NCBI GenBank assembly: GCA_902543375.1
Contig: CACBYE010000004.1
Location: 69,869 to 124,167, forward strand
DNA length: 54,299 bases
Source: an uncultured Pelagibacteraceae bacterium
GTDB taxonomy: Bacteria; Pseudomonadota; Alphaproteobacteria; Pelagibacterales; Pelagibacteraceae
Reading direction: 5' to 3'
The notes beneath the pieces are model-generated. The model searched no databases and had not been told where the DNA came from. It was given only the letters and a program-made list of their open reading frames with translations. A program made the position numbers and the translations under genes. Shown one piece after another: positions 43,142 to 50,589 of the stretch (position 1 is the stretch's first letter; every line of letters starts with the position of its first letter).

Positions 43142-45067
43142 TTAACCTTTGCCTCGCCAGGGTATTGTTTTGTTGATAATTTTCCTTAAGGTTATATCAA
43201 ATAATAAGCCAAGCATTCCCATAATAAAAATTGTTATCCAAATCACTTCGTATTGAAAATATTTTTTGGCTACATTTTCCACAAAACCAATACCTGTGGT
43301 ACCAGCTAAAAATTCTGCCGCTACTAGGGTTCCCCAACACATACCTACCGCTACTCTTATACCAGTGAGTATCTCTGGTAATGAGTTTGGGAAAATTACA
43401 TGTATTAATATTTGTTTTTTAGATGCCCCCAATGAGTGAGCTGCATGAATTTTTGATAATTGAGTCCCTGATGCTCCTGCTCGTGCTGAAATTATCATTA
43501 TCGATAAAGAAACCATAAATAGTAAGAATACTTTACCGGTATTATCAATTCCCAAAACAGAAATAATAAGTGGAGCCCATGCAAGAGGTGGCACTGGTCT
43601 ATAAAGCTCAATCAAAGGATCAAAAAAACCTTTTGCAAATCTATTCAATCCCATAAATAAACCAAGTGGTACACCAATTAAAATTCCAAACACTAAACCA
43701 AGAAAAACTCTTAAAAAAGAGTCCCAAATATGTCCGTAAGGAACAGGCACTTTGAACAAATTAAAATCACCAGTTACAATTTTTAGAACTCCACCTTTAA
43801 AATTCTGTTTTACTATCCCATCTTTAGTATGAACAGGATATTCCCCTGGCAAAATATCTGCAATCCAGTCTGGCAGAATAAAGCCAATCATTTTACTCAC
43901 ATCAACCATTTGTATCCATAAAAGAGGAATATCTTTATAACCAATACTAGGTTTTGACATTAATATAAATTTATTGAAAGTATCAGATGGTTTAGGTAAC
44001 CATCTACCCGAACCTTGTTCTGAGCAACTTGGACCACTGGCTACTATTGTTCCTGCTGGAAATAAAAATATATCGATAAATCTAAGACCCCCTTGCGCAT
44101 CTTTTTGAGCATTTTCAAATTTGATAATTGCTGCTTGCATCTTATCTAATGCATTTGGAGGATAAATACTTGCAAATTCAATTCTTCTTGCAATTTTAAC
44201 AATATTTTTTGCGTAAGTTGATGCCACTTCCTCATTATCATTTAAATTTTTCCTATAAGATTTAATTTCATCTTTTAGTTCTTTAATTTTACTTTTAAAT
44301 TGAGGGTTATGATTTCTTAATTTAAAAAATTCATCACTTATTAAATTTAATTCTTGAGCTGCAGTGTGAAACTTTAGACCTCTATAAGTTGCAGGTACCA
44401 AAGGTACCTCTAATGTGTTTTCAATAGAACCTGAACCAGCATCTACTTTCGTTATACCCCAGCCACCTTCTTCATTTACATCTTTGAGTCTTTTATTAAG
44501 CTCTGGTTCTGTTTCAAAAGGATAGTCTGGTTTTTTAAAGTTCTCAGTTAAAAGATTAATTTTTCCAGTAATATCATCTATTTTTTGTTTGGTATCATTC
44601 TCCAGTAAATCTTCATTAGTAAGTAATGGGATTAGTTGATTTGTTTTTTTGATATAACTGATTAGTATAGTTTTTTGTTGACTACTTAGCTCATCAGAAT
44701 TTTGAATCTCATTTTGAATTAATATTAAATTTTTATTTTCTTTTTTTATTTGTGAAGTACTTTTGAATTCTCTTTCTTCTATTGGAAATTGATATTTTAA
44801 TCCAAGCAAAGAGTCATTAACTTTTGCAACTTGGCACAGCTCATTAGCAGATTTTGGATAAAATCCTTTAGCAATATCCCAAGAATAATAGAGCCAAATT
44901 AAAAGTAAAAAACTACTTCCAACAATTACCCAATGAGTGCCACCTAATGCTCTCTCAGGATTTCCAAATACCGCATCAATTTTTTCTGTCCTTATTAGCC
45001 GTCTCCCATAAAGAATACAGCCAACTACAGTAAAAAAGATTAGAAAAGTTAATATTTGAGTTAACAT
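43142..45067 (-). CDS. tauC: ABC transporter permease of the taurine/nitrate/sulfonate type with large periplasmic insertion
   Basis: 641 residues versus about 275 for TauC. Helices at about 3-20 and 47-64 are followed by a large extracytoplasmic domain (about 70-435) with Lys/Glu-rich coiled-coil segments. A normal BPD_transp_1 core occupies about 440-641, with the EAA loop AAHSLGASKKQILIHVIFPNSLP. It is inner-membrane and partners TauB. Its ATG follows one base after the tauB stop. The insertion may serve substrate capture or docking of the binding protein; known as a layout in some SAR11-type transporters only from memory. Confidence 0.85.
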   Translation of the reverse strand: MLTQILTFLIFFTVVGCILYGRRLIRTEKIDAVFGNPERALGGTHWVIVGSSFLLLIWLYYSWDIAKGFYPKSANELCQVAKVNDSLLGLKYQFPIEEREFKSTSQIKKENKNLILIQNEIQNSDELSSQQKTILISYIKKTNQLIPLLTNEDLLENDTKQKIDDITGKINLLTENFKKPDYPFETEPELNKRLKDVNEEGGWGITKVDAGSGSIENTLEVPLVPATYRGLKFHTAAQELNLISDEFFKLRNHNPQFKSKIKELKDEIKSYRKNLNDNEEVASTYAKNIVKIARRIEFASIYPPNALDKMQAAIIKFENAQKDAQGGLRFIDIFLFPAGTIVASGPSCSEQGSGRWLPKPSDTFNKFILMSKPSIGYKDIPLLWIQMVDVSKMIGFILPDWIADILPGEYPVHTKDGIVKQNFKGGVLKIVTGDFNLFKVPVPYGHIWDSFLRVFLGLVFGILIGVPLGLFMGLNRFAKGFFDPLIELYRPVPPLAWAPLIISVLGIDNTGKVFLLFMVSLSIMIISARAGASGTQLSKIHAAHSLGASKKQILIHVIFPNSLPEILTGIRVAVGMCWGTLVAAEFLAGTTGIGFVENVAKKYFQYEVIWITIFIMGMLGLLFDITLRKIINKTIPWRGKG

Positions 45068-45865
45068 TTAATTATCTTTACCCATTATTTCCTCTTCCAT
45101 GTTCCAAATCATCTCAAGGATTTCTTCTCTTTTTTCAGAAAACTCTTTGTTTTTTTTGATTTCTCTTAGATCCTCTTTTAATCCCATTGAGGCAAATGGA
45201 AGGTTATATTCTTTGTGTATTCTACCTGGTCTGGGTGCCATCACGTATAATCTTTCACCAAGTAACAATGCTTCCTCAACTGAGTGAGTAATTAATATTA
45301 TTGTTTTACCTGTTTCTTTCCAAATTTTTAATACTAAAGATTGCATCTTTTCTCTTGTAAGAGCGTCAAGAGCTCCCAATGGTTCATCCATTAATATCAA
45401 ATCTGGATCATTAATAAGACATCTTGCAAGAGCAACTCTTTGCTGCATTCCTCCTGACAATTGATAAGTGGGGGTATTTCCAAAACCCTTTAAACCAACA
45501 ATCTCTAACCATTCATCTACTTTTTTTTGAGTTTTAACAGGATCTTCTTTCTTCATTCTTAATCCAAAGTTCACATTTTCAGCAACTGTCAGCCATTCAA
45601 ACAAAGCACCTTGCTGAAAAACCATTCCCCGTTCAACTCCTGGTCCATCTATCTCTTTATTATTTAAAGTAATATTACCTGAAGTTGGTCTTATAAAACC
45701 TGCAGTAATATTTAATAAAGTGGTCTTACCACAACCAGACGGCCCAAGAACAGTAAGAAGCTCACCTTTTTTAAGAGTAAAATTTAAATCTTTTAATGCG
45801 TGAACAGTTTCTCCTTTAGGAGTTTTAAAAATCATATTTAGATTTTGTGAAATTAAATCATTCAT
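45068..45865 (-). CDS. tauB: ABC transporter ATP-binding protein, TauB-like
   Basis: 265 residues of the nitrate/sulfonate/taurine ATPase group. Walker A GPSGCGKTT, Q-loop MVFQQGALFEWLTV, signature LSGGMQQR and Walker B LILMDEPLGALD followed by the H-loop ITHSVEEAL are intact. It energises the permease at 43142. A strong terminator-like hairpin lies between it and the binding-protein gene. Confidence 0.93.
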   Translation of the reverse strand: MNDLISQNLNMIFKTPKGETVHALKDLNFTLKKGELLTVLGPSGCGKTTLLNITAGFIRPTSGNITLNNKEIDGPGVERGMVFQQGALFEWLTVAENVNFGLRMKKEDPVKTQKKVDEWLEIVGLKGFGNTPTYQLSGGMQQRVALARCLINDPDLILMDEPLGALDALTREKMQSLVLKIWKETGKTIILITHSVEEALLLGERLYVMAPRPGRIHKEYNLPFASMGLKEDLREIKKNKEFSEKREEILEMIWNMEEEIMGKDN

Positions 45866-45893
45866 AAAGAGACTTTATATTTGAATTTTTAAT

Positions 45894-45932
45894 AAAAAAA
45901 TAGGCACCAATTTATTACAATTGGCGCCTATT
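45894..45932 (-). terminator. intrinsic terminator/attenuator between tauA and tauB
   Basis: Arms 45899-45912 and 45919-45932 pair over 14 bp with a six-base loop. The single A/C mismatch on the plus strand becomes a U:G pair in minus-strand RNA. On the minus strand the stem runs into a continuous U tract (bases 45900-45894). This is a textbook rho-independent terminator, placed inside the tau operon, and would make tauA transcripts more abundant than tauBC. Confidence 0.8.
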
Positions 45933-45953
45933 AAAATTTAAATTACCCTTAGA

Positions 45954-46895
45954 TTATAAAGGTAAGAAACTAGTATCTACATTTCCTTTTGGTGTTCCCA
46001 TACCATCTAGGAAACCTTTAAGATTTCCACTTTCCATAGACTGTTTAGTTTCTTCAGGTGTAAGAAATTTAAAGCCACTTAAAGTTTCTTTCATATCTGC
46101 AACTTTCATTTCTGAAGCTTTTGACATCGCATTCATGTCAGCTTTTCCAGCCTTATATCTAGCGTTAGCTTCATGAGTTACTTCTATAAAAGTTCTAAGC
46201 ATTCCAGGGTTTTCCTTCATAAACTTTGTAGTTACTGAAGTAATATCTATACCCAAGATTCCAGCATCTCTGGCTTCCTGAACTGTAAGTAATCTAGATC
46301 CAATAGCTGTAGCAGCTTTGATAGAGTTACCACCAAATAAACATGCCATAACAACATCTCCGCTTACAAGTGCAGCAGCACCTTCCTCAGGATCCATTTG
46401 AATGATGTCCATTTTTTTTCTATCAGCACCAACAACTTTCATACTTTCATCAAAAACGTATTCAGCCATTGTTCCAAGTGGCACAGCAACTTTTTTACCT
46501 TCAAGCTCTGTAGCATTTGCTTTTGTAATTCCAGAAGCATTTGAAGTTACACAAGTTGTTCCACCCATTCCATATTCCATAGCTACATCTACAAGTTTGA
46601 TTGGAGCTTTAGATTTAACTGCGTTAATGAAAGGTACTAAACCTTGTGAATAAGAAATGTCGATATCTCCTGCCAACATTGCATCTGTCATTGCTCCACC
46701 ATTTGTGAAGTTAGTCCATTTAACTGGCACACCTAGAGCTTTTGCAAAGTTTTTCTTTTGCATGTCCTCAAGGTTTGGACTAGGCCACTCTAAGAAGTAA
46801 GCAACTCTAACTTCATTAGCTGCTGAATTAGCAACTGAAATCGAAAGATTAAGAGCTACAAAACATCCAAGAATAAAACTAATTATTTTTTTCAT
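45954..46895 (-). CDS. tauA: ABC transporter substrate-binding protein, TauA-like
   Basis: 313 residues, periplasmic. Residues 1-25 are a signal peptide (start MKKIISFILG, ending NSA). The fold is the NMT1/TauA type: VRVAYFLEWPSPN start, ALGVPVKWTNFTNGGAMTDAMLAGDIDISYSQG then a domain crossover VAVPLGTMAEYV. ATG 46895 with AAGAGG upstream is chosen over a longer in-frame reading (46961) that would bury the signal peptide. Divergent from the omega-aminotransferase gene, which suggests taurine or a similar sulfonate or diamine as ligand. Confidence 0.87.
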   Translation of the reverse strand: MKKIISFILGCFVALNLSISVANSAANEVRVAYFLEWPSPNLEDMQKKNFAKALGVPVKWTNFTNGGAMTDAMLAGDIDISYSQGLVPFINAVKSKAPIKLVDVAMEYGMGGTTCVTSNASGITKANATELEGKKVAVPLGTMAEYVFDESMKVVGADRKKMDIIQMDPEEGAAALVSGDVVMACLFGGNSIKAATAIGSRLLTVQEARDAGILGIDITSVTTKFMKENPGMLRTFIEVTHEANARYKAGKADMNAMSKASEMKVADMKETLSGFKFLTPEETKQSMESGNLKGFLDGMGTPKGNVDTSFLPL

Positions 46896-46982
46896 TTTTC
46901 CTCTTCCTTGTTTATTTATATGTTTCAATTTTAAGATTAAATTGACCAAGAAGTAAAACAAAAAAAACGATCATTCTTATTA

Positions 46983-46999
46983 CACAACTTAAAGTTGTG
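46983..46999. promoter_or_regulatory. 17-base palindrome in the tau/tpa divergent region
   Basis: CACAACTT-A-AAGTTGTG, perfect 8-base arms with one centre base. It lies 88 bases from the tauA start and 73 from the aminotransferase start, the right place for a shared operator. Confidence 0.5.
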
Positions 47000-47019
47000 A
47001 CAATTATAATGGTGGTTAA

Positions 47020-47039
47020 TTGGACCTAATTAGTCTAAT
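47020..47039 (+). promoter_or_regulatory. TauR-like direct repeat upstream of the aminotransferase
   Basis: TTGGACCTAAT (47020-47030) is followed by TAGTCTAAT (47031-47039), an imperfect direct repeat nine bases apart. As I recall, the MocR/GntR regulator TauR of Rhodobacter binds direct repeats close to CTGGACYTAA, which the first copy matches at nine of ten positions. No tauR gene is in the window. Confidence 0.35.
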
Positions 47040-47071
47040 GATTATCTCATCACGATTTAAAAAATTAATTT

Positions 47072-48418
47072 ATGAGCTCTGAAAAAAGAACGTTAGTCCC
47101 TAATTCATTAAATGAACATTGGATGCCTTTTACCTCTAATAAAGACTTTAAAGAAAATCCAAAACTGATCGTAGAAGCAAAAGGTGTGTACTTAAAGAAT
47201 CACCATGGAAAAACACAAATTGATGCGAGCTCAGGATTATTTTGCAATCCATTAGGACATGGACGTAAGGAAATTATTGAAGCAATAACCAACCAGCTTA
47301 ATACTTTAGATTATTGCCAACCTTTCCAACAAGGATTTGGGGGATCATTTGAATTAGCCACTAGAATTGCAAAACACACTCCAGGAAACTTAAATAAAAT
47401 TTTTTATACAATATGCGGATCTACAGCAGTAGAAACAGCAATTAAAATAAGTGTAGCTTATCACAAGGCGAGAGGCGAAGGACAAAGATTTAGATTTGTT
47501 GGTAGAGAACGTGCCTATCATGGGATGAACATAGGAGCAACTTCAGTTGGAGGAATGATTAACAACGTAAAAGCTTATGCGAGTGTTCTAATGCCAGGAG
47601 TGGTTCATATGAGACACACACATCTGGATGAACATAAATTTATATCAGGTCAACCTGAAACAGGAGCAGATATAGCTAATGACTTGGAGAGAATTTGCAC
47701 AAATTTTGGTTCAGAAAATATCGCAGCATGTATAGTTGAACCCATAGCAGGATCTACAGGAACTTTAGTTCCACCAGTTGGATATTTACAAAGACTAAGA
47801 GAACTATGTGATAAACACAATATTCTTTTAATTTTCGATGAAGTCATAACAGGTTGGGGTAGAACAGGTTCTGCCTTTGGAGCTCAAGAATTTGGTGTTA
47901 CACCAGATATAATGACAATGGCAAAAGCTACTACAAATGGCATTGTTCCATTTGGTGTTGTCGCGTGTAAAGAGGAAATTTATGATGCAGTTCTTGATGC
48001 AACTCCCAAAGGTGCAGTGGAATTATTCCACGGATATACTTATTCAGGAATTCCTATTTCAGTAGCAGCTGCATTAGCAGTTCAAGATATATTTGAAAAA
48101 GATGATATTTTTAACAGAGCAAAAGAACTTGCTCCTTATTTTCAAGAAGGTTTATTTTCATTAAAAGATATTGACGTAGTTGAAAATATTAGAGGATATG
48201 GAATGATGGGTGGGATAGACATTAAAATGGACGGCAGACCTGGTAAAGCCGGTCTTGCAACATTCAAGCATTGTTACGATGCAGGGGTGAATTTTAAAGC
48301 AACTGGAGATGCACTTATTATTGCACCTATGTTTATTTGTGAAAAAAAACATATTGACGAAATTATTGAAAAACTAAGAACTGGTATTACGAATTACGCT
48401 AAAAGTAAAAAGAATTAA
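47072..48418 (+). CDS. tpa: class III aminotransferase: omega-amino acid (taurine/beta-alanine):pyruvate transaminase
   Basis: 448 residues of the PLP fold type I omega-aminotransferase subfamily. Active-site motifs: SGLFCNPLGHGR, GSTAVETAIK, the DEVITGWGRTG motif with D256, and MTMAKATTNGIVPFG with PLP Lys K285. The pattern WMPFTSNKDFKENP is close to beta-alanine:pyruvate and taurine:pyruvate aminotransferases. It is divergent from tauABC and followed by alanine dehydrogenase, which regenerates pyruvate and frees ammonia. Taurine is the favoured substrate from context; beta-alanine is the alternative. Confidence 0.87.
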   Translation: MSSEKRTLVPNSLNEHWMPFTSNKDFKENPKLIVEAKGVYLKNHHGKTQIDASSGLFCNPLGHGRKEIIEAITNQLNTLDYCQPFQQGFGGSFELATRIAKHTPGNLNKIFYTICGSTAVETAIKISVAYHKARGEGQRFRFVGRERAYHGMNIGATSVGGMINNVKAYASVLMPGVVHMRHTHLDEHKFISGQPETGADIANDLERICTNFGSENIAACIVEPIAGSTGTLVPPVGYLQRLRELCDKHNILLIFDEVITGWGRTGSAFGAQEFGVTPDIMTMAKATTNGIVPFGVVACKEEIYDAVLDATPKGAVELFHGYTYSGIPISVAAALAVQDIFEKDDIFNRAKELAPYFQEGLFSLKDIDVVENIRGYGMMGGIDIKMDGRPGKAGLATFKHCYDAGVNFKATGDALIIAPMFICEKKHIDEIIEKLRTGITNYAKSKKN

Positions 48419-48427
48419 ATTTCATTG

Positions 48428-49540
48428 ATGAGAATTGGTGTACCTAAGGAAATTAAACCTCAAGAAAATCGAATTGGCTTAACACCAGATAGTGTCAAAA
48501 CTCTTGTGTCTGAAGGACATCAAGTTTTATTAGAAAATAATGGTGGATTTGAAGCAGGATTTGAAAATGATCAGTATATTAAAGCTGGAGCTAAAATTGC
48601 TAAAAGTGCGTCCGACATTTTTAATGACTCCGATATAATTGTTAAAGTCAAAGAGCCTCAAAAAGTTGAAGTGGATATGATTAAAGAAAATCAAATTATA
48701 TATACTTATCTCCACTTAGCAGCAGCAAAAGAACTAACAGAGGGACTAATAAAATCTAAAAGTATAAATATAGCTTATGAAACAGTAACAGACGATAATG
48801 GACGATTACCATTATTGGCCCCAATGAGTGCAGTAGCGGGTCGTATGTCAGTTCAAGCTGGAGCACATTGTCTAGAAAAAAATCAAAAAGGAAGAGGAGT
48901 ATTATTGGGTGGAGCTCCAGGTGGTGAAGCAGCAAATGTGTTAATTTTAGGAGGTGGTGTTGTAGGGGAGAATGCAGCAATAATTGCTAGCGGTATGAGA
49001 GCTAAAGTTCATATTGTTGATAAATCGGAAGCAAGGCTAAAACAATTAGTTAATATGTTTGGGGATAAGATTGTACCAGAACAAAGTGATAAAATAGATC
49101 TAAACAAACTAGTGGCAGAAGCTGATTTATTAGTGGGGGGAGTACTAGTTCCCGGGGCAGAGGCGCCGAAATTAGTTACTAAAGATATGTTAAAATTAAT
49201 GAAGAGAGGCTCAGTTATTGTTGATGTCGCAATAGACCAAGGAGGCTGTGTTGAAACAAGTAAGCCAACCACTCATGAAGATCCAACTTACATTGTTGAC
49301 GATGTTGTTCATTATTGTGTAGCAAATATGCCAGGCGGGGTTCCTAGAACTTCAACTTTAGCATTAAATCAGGCAACACTTCCTTATTTAGTAAAATTGG
49401 CAAATAAAGGTTATCAAAAAGCTTTGAAGGAAGATAAAAATTTTTTAGCAGGTCTAAATGTTTGTAAAGGACAAATTACGTACAAAGCTGTGGCAGATGC
49501 ATTTGGTCATGAGTATATTGAGCCTTCTGAGTTTATTTAA
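48428..49540 (+). CDS. ald: alanine dehydrogenase
   Basis: 370 residues (family 370-372). It deaminates L-alanine to pyruvate with NAD, or runs in reverse. Signature RIGVPKEIKPQENRIGLTP at the start, SAVAGRMSVQAGAHCLE, the NAD loop GGGVVGENAAI and the DVAIDQGGC motif are all present. The ATG at 48428 is preferred over a TTG at 48425. It follows the aminotransferase by nine bases, and the pair recycles the alanine made from pyruvate. Convergent with the epimerase at 49537. Confidence 0.96.
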   Translation: MRIGVPKEIKPQENRIGLTPDSVKTLVSEGHQVLLENNGGFEAGFENDQYIKAGAKIAKSASDIFNDSDIIVKVKEPQKVEVDMIKENQIIYTYLHLAAAKELTEGLIKSKSINIAYETVTDDNGRLPLLAPMSAVAGRMSVQAGAHCLEKNQKGRGVLLGGAPGGEAANVLILGGGVVGENAAIIASGMRAKVHIVDKSEARLKQLVNMFGDKIVPEQSDKIDLNKLVAEADLLVGGVLVPGAEAPKLVTKDMLKLMKRGSVIVDVAIDQGGCVETSKPTTHEDPTYIVDDVVHYCVANMPGGVPRTSTLALNQATLPYLVKLANKGYQKALKEDKNFLAGLNVCKGQITYKAVADAFGHEYIEPSEFI

Positions 49541-50538
49541 TTGTAATATTTTAAATACCAATCTAAAAAATTTCTTATCCCAGTCTTAAAATTTATTTTT
49601 GGATTATAATTAGTTATTCTCTTTAACAAGTTTGTATTAGATAAAGTTTGCTTAACATCACCTTTTTGTAAGGGCATATAATTTCTTTTTGCTTTTTTTC
49701 CTAATACTTTCTCAATTTCCTTTATAAAATCTAACAAAAAAACTTTTTTTGTGTTTCCTATATTTAAAATTCTAAATGGTGCAATTGGTGAGAGACTGTC
49801 ATCTTTATATTTTCCTAATTGTTTTGTACTAGGCACTTTGCTTATTAATAAGTTTATTCCATTAACTATATCGTCTATGTAGGTAAAATCTCTATACATT
49901 TTACCGTTATTGTATACATCAATTTTTTTATTCTTTAATATTCCTCTTGTGAATTTAAACAAAGCCATATCTGGTCGACCCCATGGTCCATAGACTGTAA
50001 AAAATCTAACCATTGTTATTGGAATCTTCCAAATATTTGAATAAGCGTGAGCCATACTTTCATTTGATTTTTTAGTAGCAGCATAAATACTCATCTGAGT
50101 TTCTGTTTTATCTACCTCTTTAAATGGAATTTTTTTATTTGCCCCATACACTGAAGAACTTGAAGCCATTATAAGATGTTTCACATTTAATCTTTTTGCA
50201 ATTTCAATAATATTATAAGTACCAGTGATATTTGAATCCAGATATACTCGGGGTTTTTCGATACTATATCTTACACCTGCTTGCGCTGCTAGGTGGATGA
50301 CTACAGTGGGTTTAAATTTTTTAAAGGCTTTGCTTAAATTTTTACTGTTCTCAATTTTTGCTTTTGAGAATGAAAAATTTTTATATTTTTTAAGTATAGC
50401 TAATCTTGCTTTTTTGAGATTAACATCATAATAATTGTTCATCGAGTCTATTCCGTGAACTTTATTTCCGCTTCCTAGAAGTTTTTTCGAAACATGAAAA
50501 CCGATAAAGCCAGATGATCCAGTAACTATTATTTTCAT
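49537..50538 (-). CDS. UDP-glucuronate 4-epimerase-like NAD-dependent epimerase
   Basis: 333-residue extended SDR. The segment DSMNNYYDVNLKKARL is diagnostic of UDP-glucuronate epimerases (LspL/WbpP-like), with VTGSSGFIGFHV, SSSSVYG and YAATKKSNE (YxxxK) motifs. RFFTVYGPWGRPDMAL is another family hallmark. It makes UDP-galacturonate for surface polysaccharides. It is divergent from the DMGDH-like gene; a 23-base palindrome lies between them. Confidence 0.9.
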   Translation of the reverse strand: MKIIVTGSSGFIGFHVSKKLLGSGNKVHGIDSMNNYYDVNLKKARLAILKKYKNFSFSKAKIENSKNLSKAFKKFKPTVVIHLAAQAGVRYSIEKPRVYLDSNITGTYNIIEIAKRLNVKHLIMASSSSVYGANKKIPFKEVDKTETQMSIYAATKKSNESMAHAYSNIWKIPITMVRFFTVYGPWGRPDMALFKFTRGILKNKKIDVYNNGKMYRDFTYIDDIVNGINLLISKVPSTKQLGKYKDDSLSPIAPFRILNIGNTKKVFLLDFIKEIEKVLGKKAKRNYMPLQKGDVKQTLSNTNLLKRITNYNPKINFKTGIRNFLDWYLKYYN

Positions 50539-50553
50539 TTATTAAATCTTAAT

Positions 50554-50576
50554 TATCAAATATATTATATTTGATA
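50554..50576. promoter_or_regulatory. 23-base perfect palindrome in the epimerase/DMGDH divergent region
   Basis: 11-base arms (TATCAAATATA) around a single central base. It covers almost half of the 51-base gap between two divergent start codons, 14 to 16 bases from each. Ideal placement for a repressor of either gene. AT-rich, but its perfect symmetry over 23 bases is unlikely by chance. Confidence 0.55.
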
Positions 50577-50589
50577 TATCATAATTTTT

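Noticed and set aside
50539..50589. Glycine riboswitch before the DMGDH-GcvT gene
   Set aside because: The gap is only 51 bases and contains none of the conserved aptamer segments.
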